DNA of 64,000 nt from Pithys albifrons albifrons (GCF_047495875.1 NC_092474.1:11749655-11813654); one strand, 5' to 3'. Positions 12,190-23,798 are shown, counted from the first letter of the stretch. A program made the numbers and translations. The notes: a model not told the origin generated them from the letters alone.

Positions 12190-12325
12190 TAAACTGAGGG
12201 GTTCATCTTGCTGGAGAGCTGGGCAACCTTGCAGAGGGATGTGGATGGGCTAGAAAATCTGATCAGCAGGAAACATGGAATTTAGCAGGGACAAATGCAA
12301 AACCTGCCCCTGGGGTATACTGAGA
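12190..12325 (+). mobile_element. Possible CR1 internal fragment
   Basis: The words GCTGGAGAGCTGGGCA, GGGACAAATGCAAA and CCTGCCCCTGGGG occur in the order found in the CR1 region upstream of the 3' end. Divergence is high and neither boundary is clear. Confidence 0.35.
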
Positions 12326-12647
12326 TATTGTTAAATAAATAAGTGAGATGTAAATAATTGGATATTTTCAGCAGAGGAATGCCAAGATATTCAGCTGGCT
12401 GAAGGAAAGAGAGCCTGAAGAAACTGTTCAGTTGTTCAGGCTCTTTGTTGAGGTGTGGGACAGGAGAGGAGGTGAGTATAAAATTAGGAAGGGGAGGATC
12501 TGTGTGGATGTGAGGAAACTAAATTCACTGTGAGAATAAAAGAGAAGTAAAACAGGGGCCAAAGGAAATAATGGGATCCTCATCCTGGGAGGTTCATGAA
12601 CTGCCTGAAAAACTCAGTCTGAATTTAGTATTTTGCTTGCTTTGAAC

Positions 12648-12705
12648 ACAGGGTTGGATGAGAGTCCTCCTGAGGCCCCATCCCACCTTTAATATCCTGC
12701 CATCC
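12648..12705 (+). mobile_element. Possible CR1 3' terminal scrap
   Basis: AGGGTTGGATGAGAGTCCTC followed by a GAGGCCCC and CCCACCTTTAAT segment resembles the terminal CR1 block (GGTTGGACTAGATGACCTCC...). It may be the displaced end of the fragment at 12190. Low confidence. Confidence 0.22.
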
Positions 12706-13084
12706 AATGTTGTCACTGTGCTGCAAGGAGCTGAAATTGCCTCTTGTGTTTTGCCCAGCATGTCAAACATAGTCTTGTATTTCTGCTTTAAAACCTGCAA
12801 ACCACACCCAGAAATCATCAGGACATGGCACAGTTTGATGGCAAACTCAACAAATTTACTTCACATCAAAAACCTCCAGTAAAATTCAAGGCTAAGATGG
12901 AACATACCTGGTTTTTCCCCCCCTGCACAGTGCCTTCCCTCACTTGACCACACTGCATTCATTTAAAACTCCTCATTCCCCACCCAGAGGTCACATCACC
13001 TATTAATCATGCTGAAGAGCCCCTCAATTATCTGCAACCACGATTACCCCAACCCATTCCACGTCCCCCATGACATTTGGATAA

Positions 13085-13345
13085 CTGAGGTTGTTCTGTA
13101 TTATTATTATTTTTCAATTGTGGTAATTATTGTACATTAAACCATTAGCATTCATTACTCCTACAGTGTGTAATTAGAACAATGGTGGATGGATTGCTAC
13201 CGACTCTAATGAAGTTTTTATAATTGTAATTTATGGTCGTCAAATTACCTTTCTTAAAAATGAAGCCTAATATTAGCCTCTTAAGTTATGGGGAGGGGGT
13301 GGTAATTACTTCTAATTGATGCTTCTTGTTTGCTGTCTGCACAGA
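13085..13345. promoter_or_regulatory. Strong candidate conserved non-coding element
   Basis: A 260-bp block with TTATTATTATTTTTCAATTG, GTGGTAATTATTGTACATTA, CATTAGCATTCATTAC, TGTAATTAGAACAATGG (SOX-like ACAATGG at 13179-13185), CTCTAATGAAG, TATAATTGTAATTTATGG and CCTAATATTAGCC. It lies directly left of a CR1 copy and is unrelated to it. Confidence 0.42.
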
Positions 13346-13359
13346 GCAATGATGATCTG

Positions 13360-13735
13360 ATCCTGGAGAAGGGAAGGCTGAGAGGGGATTGCATTGATGT
13401 CTTTAAAGTATCCAAATGGAGAGTGCCAAGAGGATGGACCAGGCTCTGCTCATTGGTGCTGAGCAATAGGATGAGAGGCAATAGGCAGCAACTGGAATGC
13501 AGGAAGTTCCATCTGATTATGAGGAAGAATTTCTGTACTGTGAGGGTGGCAGAGCACTGGAACAGGTTGTTCAGAGAGGTTTGTGGAGTCTTCTTCTCTG
13601 GAGATACTCAAAAGCTGTCTGGATACAGTCCTGGGGAATGTGCTCAGGGGTTTCTGCTGGAGCAGAGAGGGTGGGTTTAACGACCTTCAGTGCTCCCTTC
13701 CAACCCCAATCATTGGTTTGGTGATTTGGTGATCC
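13360..13735 (+). mobile_element. CR1 LINE 3' portion
   Basis: About 375 bp follows the CR1 3' order: CTGGAGAAGGGAAGGCTGAG, AATAGGATGAGAGGCAATAG, GAGGAAGAATTTCT, CACTGGAACAGGTTGTTCAG, CTGGAGATACTCAAAA, GTCCTGGGGAATGTGCTC, and a terminal CCCTTCCAACCCCAATCATT. The tail has decayed to two GTGATTTG-like units. A short unrelated stretch near 13410-13455 looks like an insertion or local divergence. Confidence 0.8.
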
Positions 13736-13829
13736 AGCCCCACTCCAGTCTTCACCTAACCTGGGATGGAGAAGCATCTGCACTAAACAGCATTCACTGA
13801 GCCCTTGCTGTGACAGTGAGGTGGGGCAC

Positions 13830-14160
13830 AGGAATCCCAGAACTGTGGAATATCCTGAGCTGGAAGAGACACACAAAGATAATTGAAATCCAACTCCTGG
13901 GCCTGCACAGACACCCCAGCAATTCCACCCTGTCCCTTAGAGCATTGTCCGAATGCTCCTGGAGCTCTGGCAGCCTTGGGGCTGTGCCCACTGCCCTGGG
14001 GAGCCTGGTCAGTGCCCAGCTACCTTCTGGGGGAAGGACCTTTTCCTGAGATCCAACCTAAACCTCTCTGACACAGCTCCAGCTGTTCCCTGGGTCTGTC
14101 CCTGGTCATAGAGATCGGGGCTGCCCCTCGGGAAGCTGCAGATCCCGAGGTGTTCTCCTC
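13830..14160 (-). mobile_element. CR1 LINE 3' portion, opposite orientation
   Basis: The complement of a CR1 3' end: AATCCCAGAACTGTGGAATA (degenerate tail), CTGAGCTGGAAGAGAC, AAATCCAACTCCTGG, then GAATGCTCCTGGAGCTCTGGC and CCAACCTAAACCTCTCTGA. It sits about 95 bp right of the plus-strand copy at 13360, so the two copies are tail to tail. Confidence 0.75.
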
Positions 14161-14394
14161 TCTATCTCCCCCAGGCAGAACTAGCCAAAGGGACCTCAGC
14201 CGCTTCTTGTATGGAGGAAAGCCCGCAGGACTCGCGCAGGGAATGCTGCTGGCTTGGTGTGGAGCAGCCCGGAGCCCTGGGGCCGGTGGGAAGGAGAGAG
14301 GAGCGCCCCGCCGCTGGCCATGGTGCTGAACGGCCCCTCCGCACGAGAATGGGCATCCCACCCGACAGCTTAACCTGACTGGAGGGGCGGGGTG

Positions 14395-14610
14395 TAATCC
14401 TGCCCTTTAACGATTATTTTTTGTTGTGGTTATGAGTTAAAAATAAGCTGTGCCTTGGCGTCCCAGCGGGGATCCGAGTTTTGCTTTAATTGCCTCTGTT
14501 TGAATCAATTTAGGCTCAATTATGCTCCTTCTTAGGTGTAATTGAGATGTTTGTGCCTATCTCTCTGAGGTGGATGCAATCATCCCCCGAAGCACTGCAG
14601 AACAGAGGGG
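14395..14610. promoter_or_regulatory. Candidate conserved non-coding element
   Basis: CTTTAACGATTATTTTTTG, a RUNX motif TGTGGTT (14425-14431), GAGTTAAAAATAAGC, GCTTTAATTGCC, TGAATCAATTTAGGC, TCAATTATGC and GTGTAATTGAG. A CpG-bearing patch (14270-14390) precedes it. Confidence 0.38.
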
Positions 14611-15214
14611 CAGAGGGTGATGATTTGATCTCCTTCTTAATGGTTGGTCTTAGGTGAGCTCAGGAGGATGCTCTCAATCCACTCCTTTCCTCCAGGCTGG
14701 AGCACACAGGGGTTAAACCTGAGCAGAGAGGCCTCTAAGCAAGTTAGGAAGCTACAGGTGTTGAGATTTTTGGATTACAAAGCTTGTGCTAACCCATCCT
14801 GAGGTGTGCCAGGGCCTGGAGAAAACAAGTAGAAATTCCCTCTTCACCAGAAGACTTGAAACTTTAAGCTCCACATTGTAGCAACATTATTGGGAATTGT
14901 TTTTTAAGGTGGTGATTGTGGCCAAGGCTTCCTATATGGATGGGATGGGCAATGGTGTCAAATCTCCAAGCTGGAACATCTGTCTCCCATCAGGATGTCC
15001 TCAAGCTGTAGGTACAGACTTCCTGCTTGGCCACATGAGGAAAATTTGTTCTAAAACATGAGGAGCAGGTGAGTTCTCACTGCTCTCACAACAGCTCTAA
15101 GTTTTTTCTTGAAAACAGTAAGAAAAGAAAACGATGGACTTGAGGGTTTTTTCTGAGCTATGGTTGTGTTTATTTGGGTGGTGGGGTTTTGTTTGTTTGA
15201 AGGCTTTTTGGTTA

Positions 15215-15258
15215 GTTTGGTTTTTTTTTGGTTTTTTTTTTTTTTTATTTTATGCAAG
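15215..15258 (+). repeat. T-rich run
   Basis: Runs of 9 and about 15 T separated by GG, ending TATTTTATG. It has no flanking target-site duplication that I can see, so no retroposon is claimed. Confidence 0.8.
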
Positions 15259-15927
15259 AGAACATTTCACTGTCATTTTTCTGCACTGCTGGGATTTAAG
15301 TTCAGCCTCATCCAAAAGCAAAAGGCTGTTTCTAAAGTCTTTGCTTTGATTACTTGCATATGTGGTCACAATTAGAGAACTGGTCAACAGAGGTTTAAAA
15401 AAAATAAATTAAAAGATTTCTCAATTTTTGACCAACCTCAAGAGGTTCATGTTTTCTCCTTTGAATGTAGCACAAACCCAACACTTACATTGTGCTCTTT
15501 TGGCTGTTTCTCATCCCCAATCCTAACAAAAATGGAAAAATATGGAGTGTAGGAGTATTGTTGAAAAGTGTCACTGGTGAAGAGTAGTTCATTTGTAAAG
15601 GTGGGTTGTGGCTTTTCTAACAACCCTGTTTTCCACTTAAAAAAATATTACAAGCTTACATAGAAGTTTTAAAACAAAGGACTATGTTTGCAGGTCTCAG
15701 CATGTTGTTCTTGGCTATGAAGCCCTACAAGTGCCTTCCTCATCCAGAGGAGAGTGCTGGTGATGGGAAGTTGGCCTGACCTTTCCCTCCTGCCTCCCAC
15801 AAGAATTGTTTTCCTGCCATCTTGTTCTAAAGCACATGAAGAAACAGGGAGGATGGATAAACCTCCTGTGAGCAGCAGCACCAAGGAGAGTCCAAACACT
15901 GTGGTTTCCTTAGGCTGTGGACATGAG

Positions 15928-15954
15928 GACCATTTAGACCATTCAGACCATTCA
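15928..15954 (+). repeat. Three 9-bp tandem units
   Basis: GACCATTTA then GACCATTCA twice. A minor tandem repeat. Confidence 0.85.
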
Positions 15955-16127
15955 ACTCCTCACAGGGTGGGCCTGGCTGTACCTGGAGTCTCCACGAGGT
16001 CACCCCCAGACACCTCTTGCAATGCCTTTGTTGCATCATTCTGCAGCTGCCCTCTGCTTTCAGTGCTGCTGGACCACCAGATATTAGGGCTACCTGTGTC
16101 TGCAGGTCTGCACCGGGCCAGAATTTC

Positions 16128-16570
16128 ATGGAATCATAGAATGTTTTGGGTTGGAAGGGACCTTCAAAGGTCATCTAGTCCAACATCCCTGCCATCAACA
16201 GGAACACCTTCAACTAGACCAAGTTGCTCAGAGCCCTGTCCAAGTTGAGCTGGAATGCTTCCATGGTTGGGGCATCTACCACCACTCTGCCAGTGTTTCA
16301 CCACCCTCAACATAAAAAACTCTTCCTTATATCTACTCTGAATCTACCCTCTGTAAGTTTAAAGCCATTACCCCCTGCTATAGGCCATTCATAGACAAAC
16401 AAAATGTTTGTTCCCAACTCTCTTGGAGCCCCTTTGGGCACTGAAAGGGGTTCTAAGGTCTTCTTCAGGCTGAACAACCCCATCTTTCCCAGCCTTTGTT
16501 CACTAGAGATGTTCCAGCCCTCAGAGCACATTTGTGTCCACCTCTACACTCACTCCAACAGGTCTTGCCT
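16128..16570 (-). mobile_element. CR1 LINE 3' portion, well preserved
   Basis: About 440 bp, the clearest CR1 copy in the window. It starts with the tail and TGTTTTGGGTTGGAAGGGAC, then TCATCTAGTCCAACATCCCT, AGACCAAGTTGCTCAGAGCC, TTCACCACCCTCAACATAAA, TAAAGCCATTACCCCCTGCT and TCTTCAGGCTGAACAACCCC. The order is that of the minus strand of CR1. The good preservation suggests a comparatively young copy. Confidence 0.9.
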
Positions 16571-16679
16571 TGTATCTTAGGGACGGTGGTGGTCCTGTTT
16601 CATCTGCAGCAACCACTGAGGTCTCCTCACTATGCTGGATCCTTCTCTTCCAAATCAAGCTGGCTGGTCTGAAATAATC

Positions 16680-17260
16680 CAAGTTTGCTGTCCACAGAGC
16701 ACCCAGCCGATCCCTGTCGTGTCCGGACGCCCCCTCCCCGCACTCCCTCGCCCTGCACAAAGGCTGATGCCTTTGAGCTGCTGGCAGTGCCTGGGCGCAG
16801 CCCTGATTAGATCGCTGTCACCAGGGAACAGGAAGGTTAATTGCCATTCTCTTTGTGTGCCGCTCGGAGAGGAGACCAATTTCAGCTCAGTAGCAACAAA
16901 GTGTTGCCTGCTTGCTTTGGAGGGGGGTAGGGGGAGAGCAAAGCAAAGTGGAGGGCAGGGAGGGAGGGAGGGAGCGGGGGTGTTGGACAAGCGGGCGGGA
17001 TTGTGCATGGACTTTGAGCATAGCTGTGTCTTGTCTGGTCTAGCAAAAGAGAAGTGCTTAACAAGTATTAAGAGACACAAATAATTCTCCTTTTCTCCTC
17101 TCGCCCATTCTTTTCTCTCTTTCTCTTTGCTTGTAAATCCTGCTTATCGCATCTGAATAGCAGAATGGTTTCACACCGGACCTTTAATCTGGCCCAGAGC
17201 AGCCCCCAGAGGGGCAAAGTGGCTGAGGATTACCTTTTATTTTATTTGATTTTTTTTAGC
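16680..17260. promoter_or_regulatory. Candidate regulatory region with SOX/TCF-like inverted repeat
   Basis: The perfect inverted repeat CAAAGGC-TGAT-GCCTTTG spans 16758-16775 and presents ACAAAG and CTTTGA cores, a SOX/TCF-like arrangement. It is followed by CCTGATTAGATCGCTGTCAC, GGTTAATTGCC, the G-tract cluster (16953) and AT/GC-mixed islands with CTTATCGCATCTGAAT and CCGGACCTTTAATCTGG. No repeats beyond the G cluster. Confidence 0.38.
16953..16980 (+). repeat. G-tract cluster, potential G-quadruplex
   Basis: Six G runs of three or more within 28 bp (GGG separated by CA, A, A, A and AGC) satisfy the usual G3+N1-7 quadruplex pattern on the plus strand. It lies in a CpG-bearing candidate regulatory region. 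Confidence 0.7.
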
Positions 17261-19094
17261 TTTCTTCCACTCCTCCCCTCCCTTGTGGTGGTGTTTTTTT
17301 TTCTTTCCCCTTGCTCTGCATTTGTTCTTGGAAGGAGTGAGGAGCAAAGGCTTAAGGGGGGGAAGGGGAAAAAAGAAGCGTGTAGGGGGTGTTACAAACT
17401 TAAGGGGATCTGGATCTATTCAGAGAGACTTGTCCATAGCCTTGCTGCTTTTGTTCGCCTGCCATTCTTTAGCTGATTTCTTCACTCTGGTAAAAGCGCT
17501 TTAATTCCCTTGTAGATACCGAGAATCCCTCCTTCTCCTGCTCTCCCCTCCTTCTCCTCCTGCAGCCCTGCACACCCTCTTTCACTTTCTCAGACTCTTT
17601 ATCCAGTGTCCTCCTAACCACCAACAAAGCTCAGAAACCATCAGGTTTTCTTTCAGAAGGATGAAAGAGAGGGAAGGAGCAGGAGGAGGGAGAGGAGATG
17701 GGGAGCAGTGTGTGTGTGTCTGTGTGTGCACACACGTGCAACTGTATATCTGTCACACCTGCCCCACGCTGGAGGGATTTTTGGCTCTCTCAGACTTTTT
17801 CTGATGCAGTTTTTGATTCCAGAAAGCTTTATTCATGGTCTATTCAGCTCCAGATGTAAGGCATATGGCAAAGTCCTTCAGGAGAAAAGAACTGAGAAGT
17901 CAGCCAGTGCTGGAGGATGCAGAAGGGTCTCACACCCATGGGCTGTCTGAGGGCTGACGGAGCTGGTGCTGCAAAGTGTCACCAGGGGCTGGAGGCTCCA
18001 CCACAGACCTGGGGTGGGTGTATCTGGACAGGTACGAAGGTCAATAGAGCAACAGCCCTTCCAGCCACTGGACCCTGAGGGAGAGGTTTGTCTTCTCCCA
18101 CATTTAGCCAGGAGAGATTTGCCTGGAGGGGGACTGTCTCAGAGCACCAGGCTGTGAACCACCCTCTGCAAACCCTCAGTGGAGGTGCTGACAGCTCGGT
18201 AGTGGGAATACCTGCCCAGCCTCTTGGTCAGCAACTCTCTGGGATCAAAATAGCTCCTTTGCCCATGATTTCGACCCAGAAGCTCAGGCAGAACTTCAAC
18301 TGCATGACCTTGTGCAGGACCTCAGAGAAGCTCAGCCCCGAGTGATGATGCCAGTGCTTGCTGTGTTGTGGGGACAGTCTGTCACACTGTACCTCAGGAA
18401 GAAAAACATCATGACTGAAAATGCAGAGTTCCCAAAGGCAACAGATTGAATCTGGTGGGATTCACTGTTGCACCTCATAGGGGTTTATCCATGGGAAGTC
18501 TTTAGGTGTGATTTCCAAGATCTCACAGCTGATTGAGGTAACAGGTTATCAACCTTCCTTAACTGATAAGAGAATTTACCACGCTGAGCTCTCTGCAGAA
18601 AGAACAATCTCCCATCCTGGCCAAGGCACACAGCTCTGGTTAGGGTTTGTGGATGCTCCTGCTGCCAGCATGGTCCAAACCCAGCTGGCACTTGTGAAGA
18701 TAGGAATCCTGGTAAAGGGGAAGGAATTGGCACACCCACCAGTGGGGGTGAGTTGCTGCCTGTCTCCCCATAGGAAGAAAGAGATTCTGTGCTGCTTTCC
18801 AGACACAGTGAACACATGGCACATATAACCCACTCCCAGCTGGTTTGTCTGAGTTGTACTTGCTTCTGATGAAAGCCAACACTCTAAACTGGCACTAGAT
18901 CTGCAAACAGCCAGTCAACAAGAAAAACATTTGGACCAAACCTGGTGTTTGTGGAGCAGTTCTGAACTGGGATGTCCCTGTTCACCTTCCAGCACTGCTC
19001 CCAGCTTCCAGTACTGCCTGGGAAGCTGGGACTGATGGAGCCAACATATGGTGTCAGGAAAGTCTGGAGAAGGCACAGGGAGAGGAAAAAGAGC
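17261..19094. other. Non-coding DNA
   Basis: Starts with T-rich and G-rich simple stretches (17240-17390), then C/T-rich DNA at 17520-17600, the TG repeat at 17709, and ordinary sequence to 19094. No gene is recognised. Confidence 0.5.
17709..17738 (+). repeat. TG/CA dinucleotide repeat
   Basis: GTGTGTGTGTCTGTGTGTGC followed by ACACACGTGC. A short interrupted microsatellite with Z-DNA-type alternating purine and pyrimidine. Confidence 0.85.
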
Positions 19095-19235
19095 AGACAG
19101 GGCCAGATTGGATGGGGCTTCTAGAAACCTGGTCTAATGGAAGGTGTCCCTGGGCATGGCAGGGGAGCTGGAACTAGATGAGCTTTAAGGTCTTTTCTAA
19201 CCCAAACCATTCTGTGGTTCTATGATTCTGTGACA
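19095..19235 (+). mobile_element. CR1 LINE 3' end with octamer tail
   Basis: GGCCAGATTGGATGGGGCTT, CCTGGTCTAATGGAAGGTGT and GATGAGCTTTAAGGTC lead to the ATTCTGTGGTTCTATGATTC tail, which marks the exact 3' end of a plus-strand copy. Similarity fades upstream of about 19095. Confidence 0.85.
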
Positions 19236-19859
19236 TGTAAAGGTGTTAGACAGGTTACCACAACATGTGTCTGTTCTTCCCTGGTCCCAGTTATTTCTCC
19301 AGTACCAGAAAGGGAGCTGTGCCTTTATGTCCAATTGTGCATTGCAGCTGATGGAGTGTGGGGAGGTGTTTCTCAGTGCTGGTTCTGCTGCAGGAGGTGG
19401 TAAATTCCTTCCTCTTCTCCTGTCCCACCTTTGACTTCAGATTAAATCATATCCTTGGTGTTTCCTGTAATGCTAAAAACATCATACTGAATTAAAGACA
19501 TCCTCACAGTGAGGAGATCCCCACGGCTGTTTGAGCACTTACCACCACCATGATATTTTGAGCTAAACAGGCCATAGCCAGCATGTGTTTGAGTGCAAAG
19601 CACACATGTCCCTTTTGTCACAGCTCAGCTGAAGAGCCCAGACTAGAGAGATGGCTCCAACATGGAAAGGAGCCATTGTCCAAGTCTTCCTGGAGCTGGG
19701 AAGCTTCAGTGTGCCTGGGCATGTGCTCCTTTGCAGAGCAAACTGTGAGCAAACAGGTTCAGGACCTGCTTTTACAAGAGGGTTTGTTCCCACGTTGGCC
19801 AGGATTAACTCCCCCCTTCCACTCGGAGCAATAGGGAATGGGAGAGGCTGAGGCATTTC

Positions 19860-20400
19860 CTGCAATGACTAATTAGATACAGCTCCTAACAACAACATGC
19901 ACCAGAGAAAAGCAAAGCATTAGCCAGGACAAGGTAATGAGACTGTTCTTCCCCCAACAATTTCTCTCACTAATCCCAGACAAAGCTCCCAGTGCTGGAC
20001 CAAGCTGCCAGGCAGTGTAAATCAGCATTGCTCCACTTAGCTGATTTATACCTGCTGAAGATTTCCCATCACCAATAATCTACATTTTGTGTATGTTCTT
20101 CTCTACTCCTTCTCTCCTGTAGTGCTACGGGGGATCCCAGGCCACAGCTCTTCCTTGGAGGCACATTAAACCTGCCACCACCATCACAAAGGGTAGTGTC
20201 ATTGCTGACAGAGGGAGGCATGGAGGGTGTTCCTGCTTTTACAGATGGCTGGATTTCTCCTGTATCCACTGTGGTGGCATTGGATTAAGCCTGAGGCCAG
20301 GCACAGGAGCAGTTTAATAATGAATGATGCTCACGTTGCCAACGATGAGTAATTCAGGCAGCAGTGTGTGTAGCACAGCTGCTGTCTAAGCACCTGGCCT
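19860..20400. promoter_or_regulatory. Two candidate regulatory islands
   Basis: 19860-20100 carries GACTAATTAGATAC, GGTAATGAG, GTGTAAATCAGC, GCTGATTTATACC and ACCAATAATCTAC. 20280-20400 carries AGTTTAATAATGAATGATG and GATGAGTAATTCAGG. The intervening DNA is unremarkable. Confidence 0.28.
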
Positions 20401-22769
20401 TCAAAGGGTGAATGAACATTAAGATTGTTCCATAAAAGCTGGTCCAGCAGTTGCAGGGAGGGGTGTTTTATGAATGGAGGTGGCAACCTGGACCCAGCAT
20501 TTTTGCAGGAGTTGGCCAGTAGTGGAAGAAGATTTGTGGTATGTGTCTGTTGGCCAAAGGCTGGAGCAGACCAGAGTATGGTGGGGAGGCCTGAGGAATA
20601 TGAGAGGAGGGTTAGGAACACCCAGGAGCAGAGGGGTACCTGGGAGGAATCTCAGGGTGGGCAGACAGCCGAGTTTTTTAGCCAGAGCTTCCAGAGATGT
20701 GTCTGGGTTTGCCTGGAAGTCACAAAGTGATGACAAATCTAGGTCCCATCTTTTCTCCTTTCCCTTGAGAAAAAACCCATCAGATGTCACAGACAGGAGA
20801 ACAAATGGCTGGCAAAGGTGTGCTGAGGGTCATTCTGGTGCACCCAGTGCTGCTGCTCACAGACCCTCAAGGTGCCTCAAGGTGTAAATAAGGAGTTGGT
20901 GACTGCCGGACAGGGATGGTTGAAGATCATACTCATTGTGTAGGCACTCAAGACCAGATGAAATTATGAACATCTCAAGGGAAAGTGATTTTGGCAGCTC
21001 CCTATGAGTTGAATGATGATCATCCCCTGGCCATGAGGTGGAATCCAGCCTGCTGACTGTCCTCTCTGATGCCTTCACTTCTTCCTCCAGATTCCTTTTT
21101 TGGACCTCCACCCTTACATGTCAGTCCCAGTGACAGAGAGATTACATTTCTCATTTTTTATATGCATAACAGGGGACCTGTCACTTCAGTTTGGCACAGA
21201 GGCTTCCAGCCAAGGGACAAGAGCTGCATGTTCCCACAGAACCTCCAGAACAGGCTTGGTAACTTCTTCCAGATTAATTTCCCACCATGGGACTGCAGCT
21301 GGGAAGGGGACTTGAGATCAGCACCAGAACCCAAAGAGCCAATGGAGGCCAAAAAACCCATCCAGTCTTGACTGACAAGAAGCAATTCTGCTCTGCAGCA
21401 GCTGAGCCCCGAGTCTTTAGGAGCACAAGGGTCTCTGCAGTGATACACAAGTCCCTGCAGTGGATCTGGTGTTTAGCAGTGCCCTCAGTGGCCCCATCTA
21501 AAGCACAGACCTTGCCTGAGGTGTTAAAAACAGCCCAAAGAAGTAATGTTGAACATTGTTGAATATTTATTTATTTATTACACAACATCCACCCACAAAC
21601 TACCACTATCCTCTTGGCTGCTCAAATACAGGCACCTGGGTGAAAGAACATGCTTCTCCCATGGGAATTTTACCCCTCCTCCTCTTGGAAGGCATCGTCC
21701 AGCCTCTTTGGAGCTTAAGCAGGTGAAGGCATAGGGAGGAACTGGGGAGAGGAGGAGCTGGATGTGTTTGCTAGCAAATAAAGGACTGTGTGCTCAAACA
21801 CTCTTCCTCTGCCTATCCCTCCCTGGCAGCGTTTGCTCAGCAAACAGTGCTAATTCACCAGCTTTCCAACATTTGATTCAGTCTGCAAAAGCAAACCTCA
21901 TACCCCACATCCCCAGTGGTCTCCTCTCCCCCGCCCCTTCACCCCGAGATGTGCTGCTCAGCACCAGCCCTTTCCTCTTCCCCACATCTCCTGCTCTTCC
22001 CTTCTACCCTCCAAAATATGGCAGCTGCTTAAATCAGACTGAGGTGTAGGTGATGGGCAGGTAACTCAGCAGCTTCCCATCCAGCCAAGCTCTGCTGTGC
22101 TGCCAGGCCTCATAAACATGGGAAAACACAAGCCTGGACTATGTTTTCCTGGGATGCCACCCATGCCCAGGCAACAGGCTCCAGCCGGCTGATAACAGGT
22201 GAGCACAACCCTCAGGCTCCATGAGGGTTTGACCATGAGAAGGGTCATAAGCCAGGTTATGTGGGGGTGGAGGAGGGAAAGCTGGTGTGGGACAGAGGCA
22301 GGGATGGCTGTTTTTCCTTTTGGAGAAAGACAAGAGGTTGTACACAGGGATGGAGGGAACTTCAGCCCTGATTGCAGAAGAGGCTCAGCACCTATTTGGG
22401 ATTTGAATGTTTACTTGTGACCAGTGGCCCTTCTAAGGACATGACCCAGTGCCTTTGGCTGCAGCAGTGGGGAAAGTTTTCTTTATTAGACTTGAAGGTC
22501 CCCAGTAAAGGAGTGGCTGTTTGAAGTTCTCAAACCACCAGACACAAGAAGACAATCTGAAATCCCCAACTTCACCCAGACATTGTGTGATATAGAAGGG
22601 TCATCAGTTACCGTGGTGTAGTATGGAGGCACCACAGGGTAAAACAAGGTGCTGTGAAGAGATCAATGTATTTATCAGGGGACACTCAGATGCCAAAACA
22701 CTTCAAAAACTCCAAAATGTTGAGTTTGAGTCAGAGTGTAACGTCTGTTTCATTTTGGGAAGCAAGTGA
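20401..22769. other. Non-coding DNA
   Basis: No repeat family, exon or CpG patch recognised. ATTTATTTATTTATT (21563-21578) is a short microsatellite. The open frames at 20419-20887 on both strands are mutually overlapping and unsupported. Confidence 0.5.
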
Positions 22770-22895
22770 GAATCAGAGAAGTATTAAGGTTGGAAAAGCC
22801 CTCTAAGATTGTCAAATCCAGTCATTAACTCTGCACTGCTAAAGCCACCACTAAATATTATGTACCATGTCTACACATCTTTTAAATTCATTGAC
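22770..22895 (-). mobile_element. CR1 3'-end fragment
   Basis: AATCAGAGAAGTATTAAGGT, TTGGAAAAGCCCTCTAAGAT, CAAATCCAGTCATTAACTCT, GCACTGCTAAAGCCACCACTAA and CATGTCTACACATCTTTTAA match, in order, the complement of the CR1 subfamily whose end reads 'gaccatgatcttagaggtcttttccaacc'. Confidence 0.7.
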
Positions 22896-22896
22896 T

Positions 22897-22950
22897 TGTT
22901 TAGGTTGAAAAAGAGCTCTCAGAATTAGCCCAACCATTAACCTAGATGAT
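22897..22950 (-). mobile_element. Second, more degraded CR1 end next to the first
   Basis: TTTAGGTTGAAAAAGAGCTC and CCAACCATTAACCTAGATGA repeat the start of the neighbouring fragment, so two copies of the same CR1 end lie head to tail. A local duplication or two insertions could explain it. Confidence 0.4.
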
Positions 22951-23439
22951 CAATAATTTCTTCTTGTGGCTTGGCCAGGAGTTTGGGAAGGTTTTCCTTC
23001 TGGTAGCATGTTTTATCAGGCCCACAGCACTGCTGTGAGACGTCAGGAGTGCCTGGCTCCAGTTGTGTTTGGATAAGGGACTCATAGGACCGTAGTGGTC
23101 CAGCTCACCCGCAGGTGCTGTGTCTTCAATGTGTTTCTCCTGATCACAATGTTGTAAAACAGCTCACAGACCTTTCCATCTTCCTGCTCATCCTCTAATA
23201 GCCCAGGGCAAAACTGATCAGAGCCAGGGAGGCTCAGTTTGGGTGTGCTTTGCATTGTGGCTTTGGTCACAGCTGTTTGAAGAGCTGCAGTTCCTGGCCA
23301 TGCTCTGCTGGCCTTTGTCCTGGTGGGCCCTCATGCTGTGGGCATCCAGGTGTCCATCACCCACGCTGGAGTCACGAGCACTTGGGTGCTAAAGGCCAGA
23401 GCAGGTCCCTGCTGCGCTGCTGGCAAAGGAGAGGGGTTT

Positions 23440-23720
23440 GGGAAGGCAATTCTCTCCGCTTGCCTACCGCATGGGAAACATCCCCCTGCCACTTACAACC
23501 AGTCCCGGAGCTCAGGCGGTGACATATGCTCCCTTCTCGCCTCCTCTCCCGCCCGCCTTTCATCACAGGTCCTCGCAGGAGGCCCATTAAACACTTAGCT
23601 GACCTTGGACCTCTGCCCGCGCCAGCTGCCCATGAGCACGGGCAGGAACGTGCTTGCACCGCGCCGTGCCCGCCGGAGCTGTCACCGCTGATTTACCGCA
23701 CCGCGGTGCGGAGTGCGGGA
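23440..23720. promoter_or_regulatory. CpG-rich patch ending in the 9-bp array
   Basis: CpG is retained at CTCCGC, TACCGC, TCCCGGAGC, TCTCGCC, CCCGCC, TCCTCGC, CCCGCGCC and CGCGCCGTGCCCGCCGG. ACTTAGCTGACC and CATTAAACAC words are interspersed. It could be an unmethylated regulatory patch. No TATA box or exon was recognised. Confidence 0.35.
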
Positions 23721-23798
23721 GCCGGGATTGCCGGGATTGCCGGGATAGCCGGGATAGCCGGGACAGCCGGGATAGCCGGGACAGCCGGGATAGCCGGC
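23721..23798 (+). repeat. 9-bp GCCGGGATA minisatellite
   Basis: Eight complete units run head to tail: two GCCGGGATT, then GCCGGGATA and GCCGGGACA variants, then a partial unit. One CpG per unit is retained throughout, and the array sits at the end of a CpG-dense patch (23450-23720). The unit length is a multiple of three, so it gives open frames reading AGIAGI-type repeats. These are not taken as coding. Confidence 0.93.
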
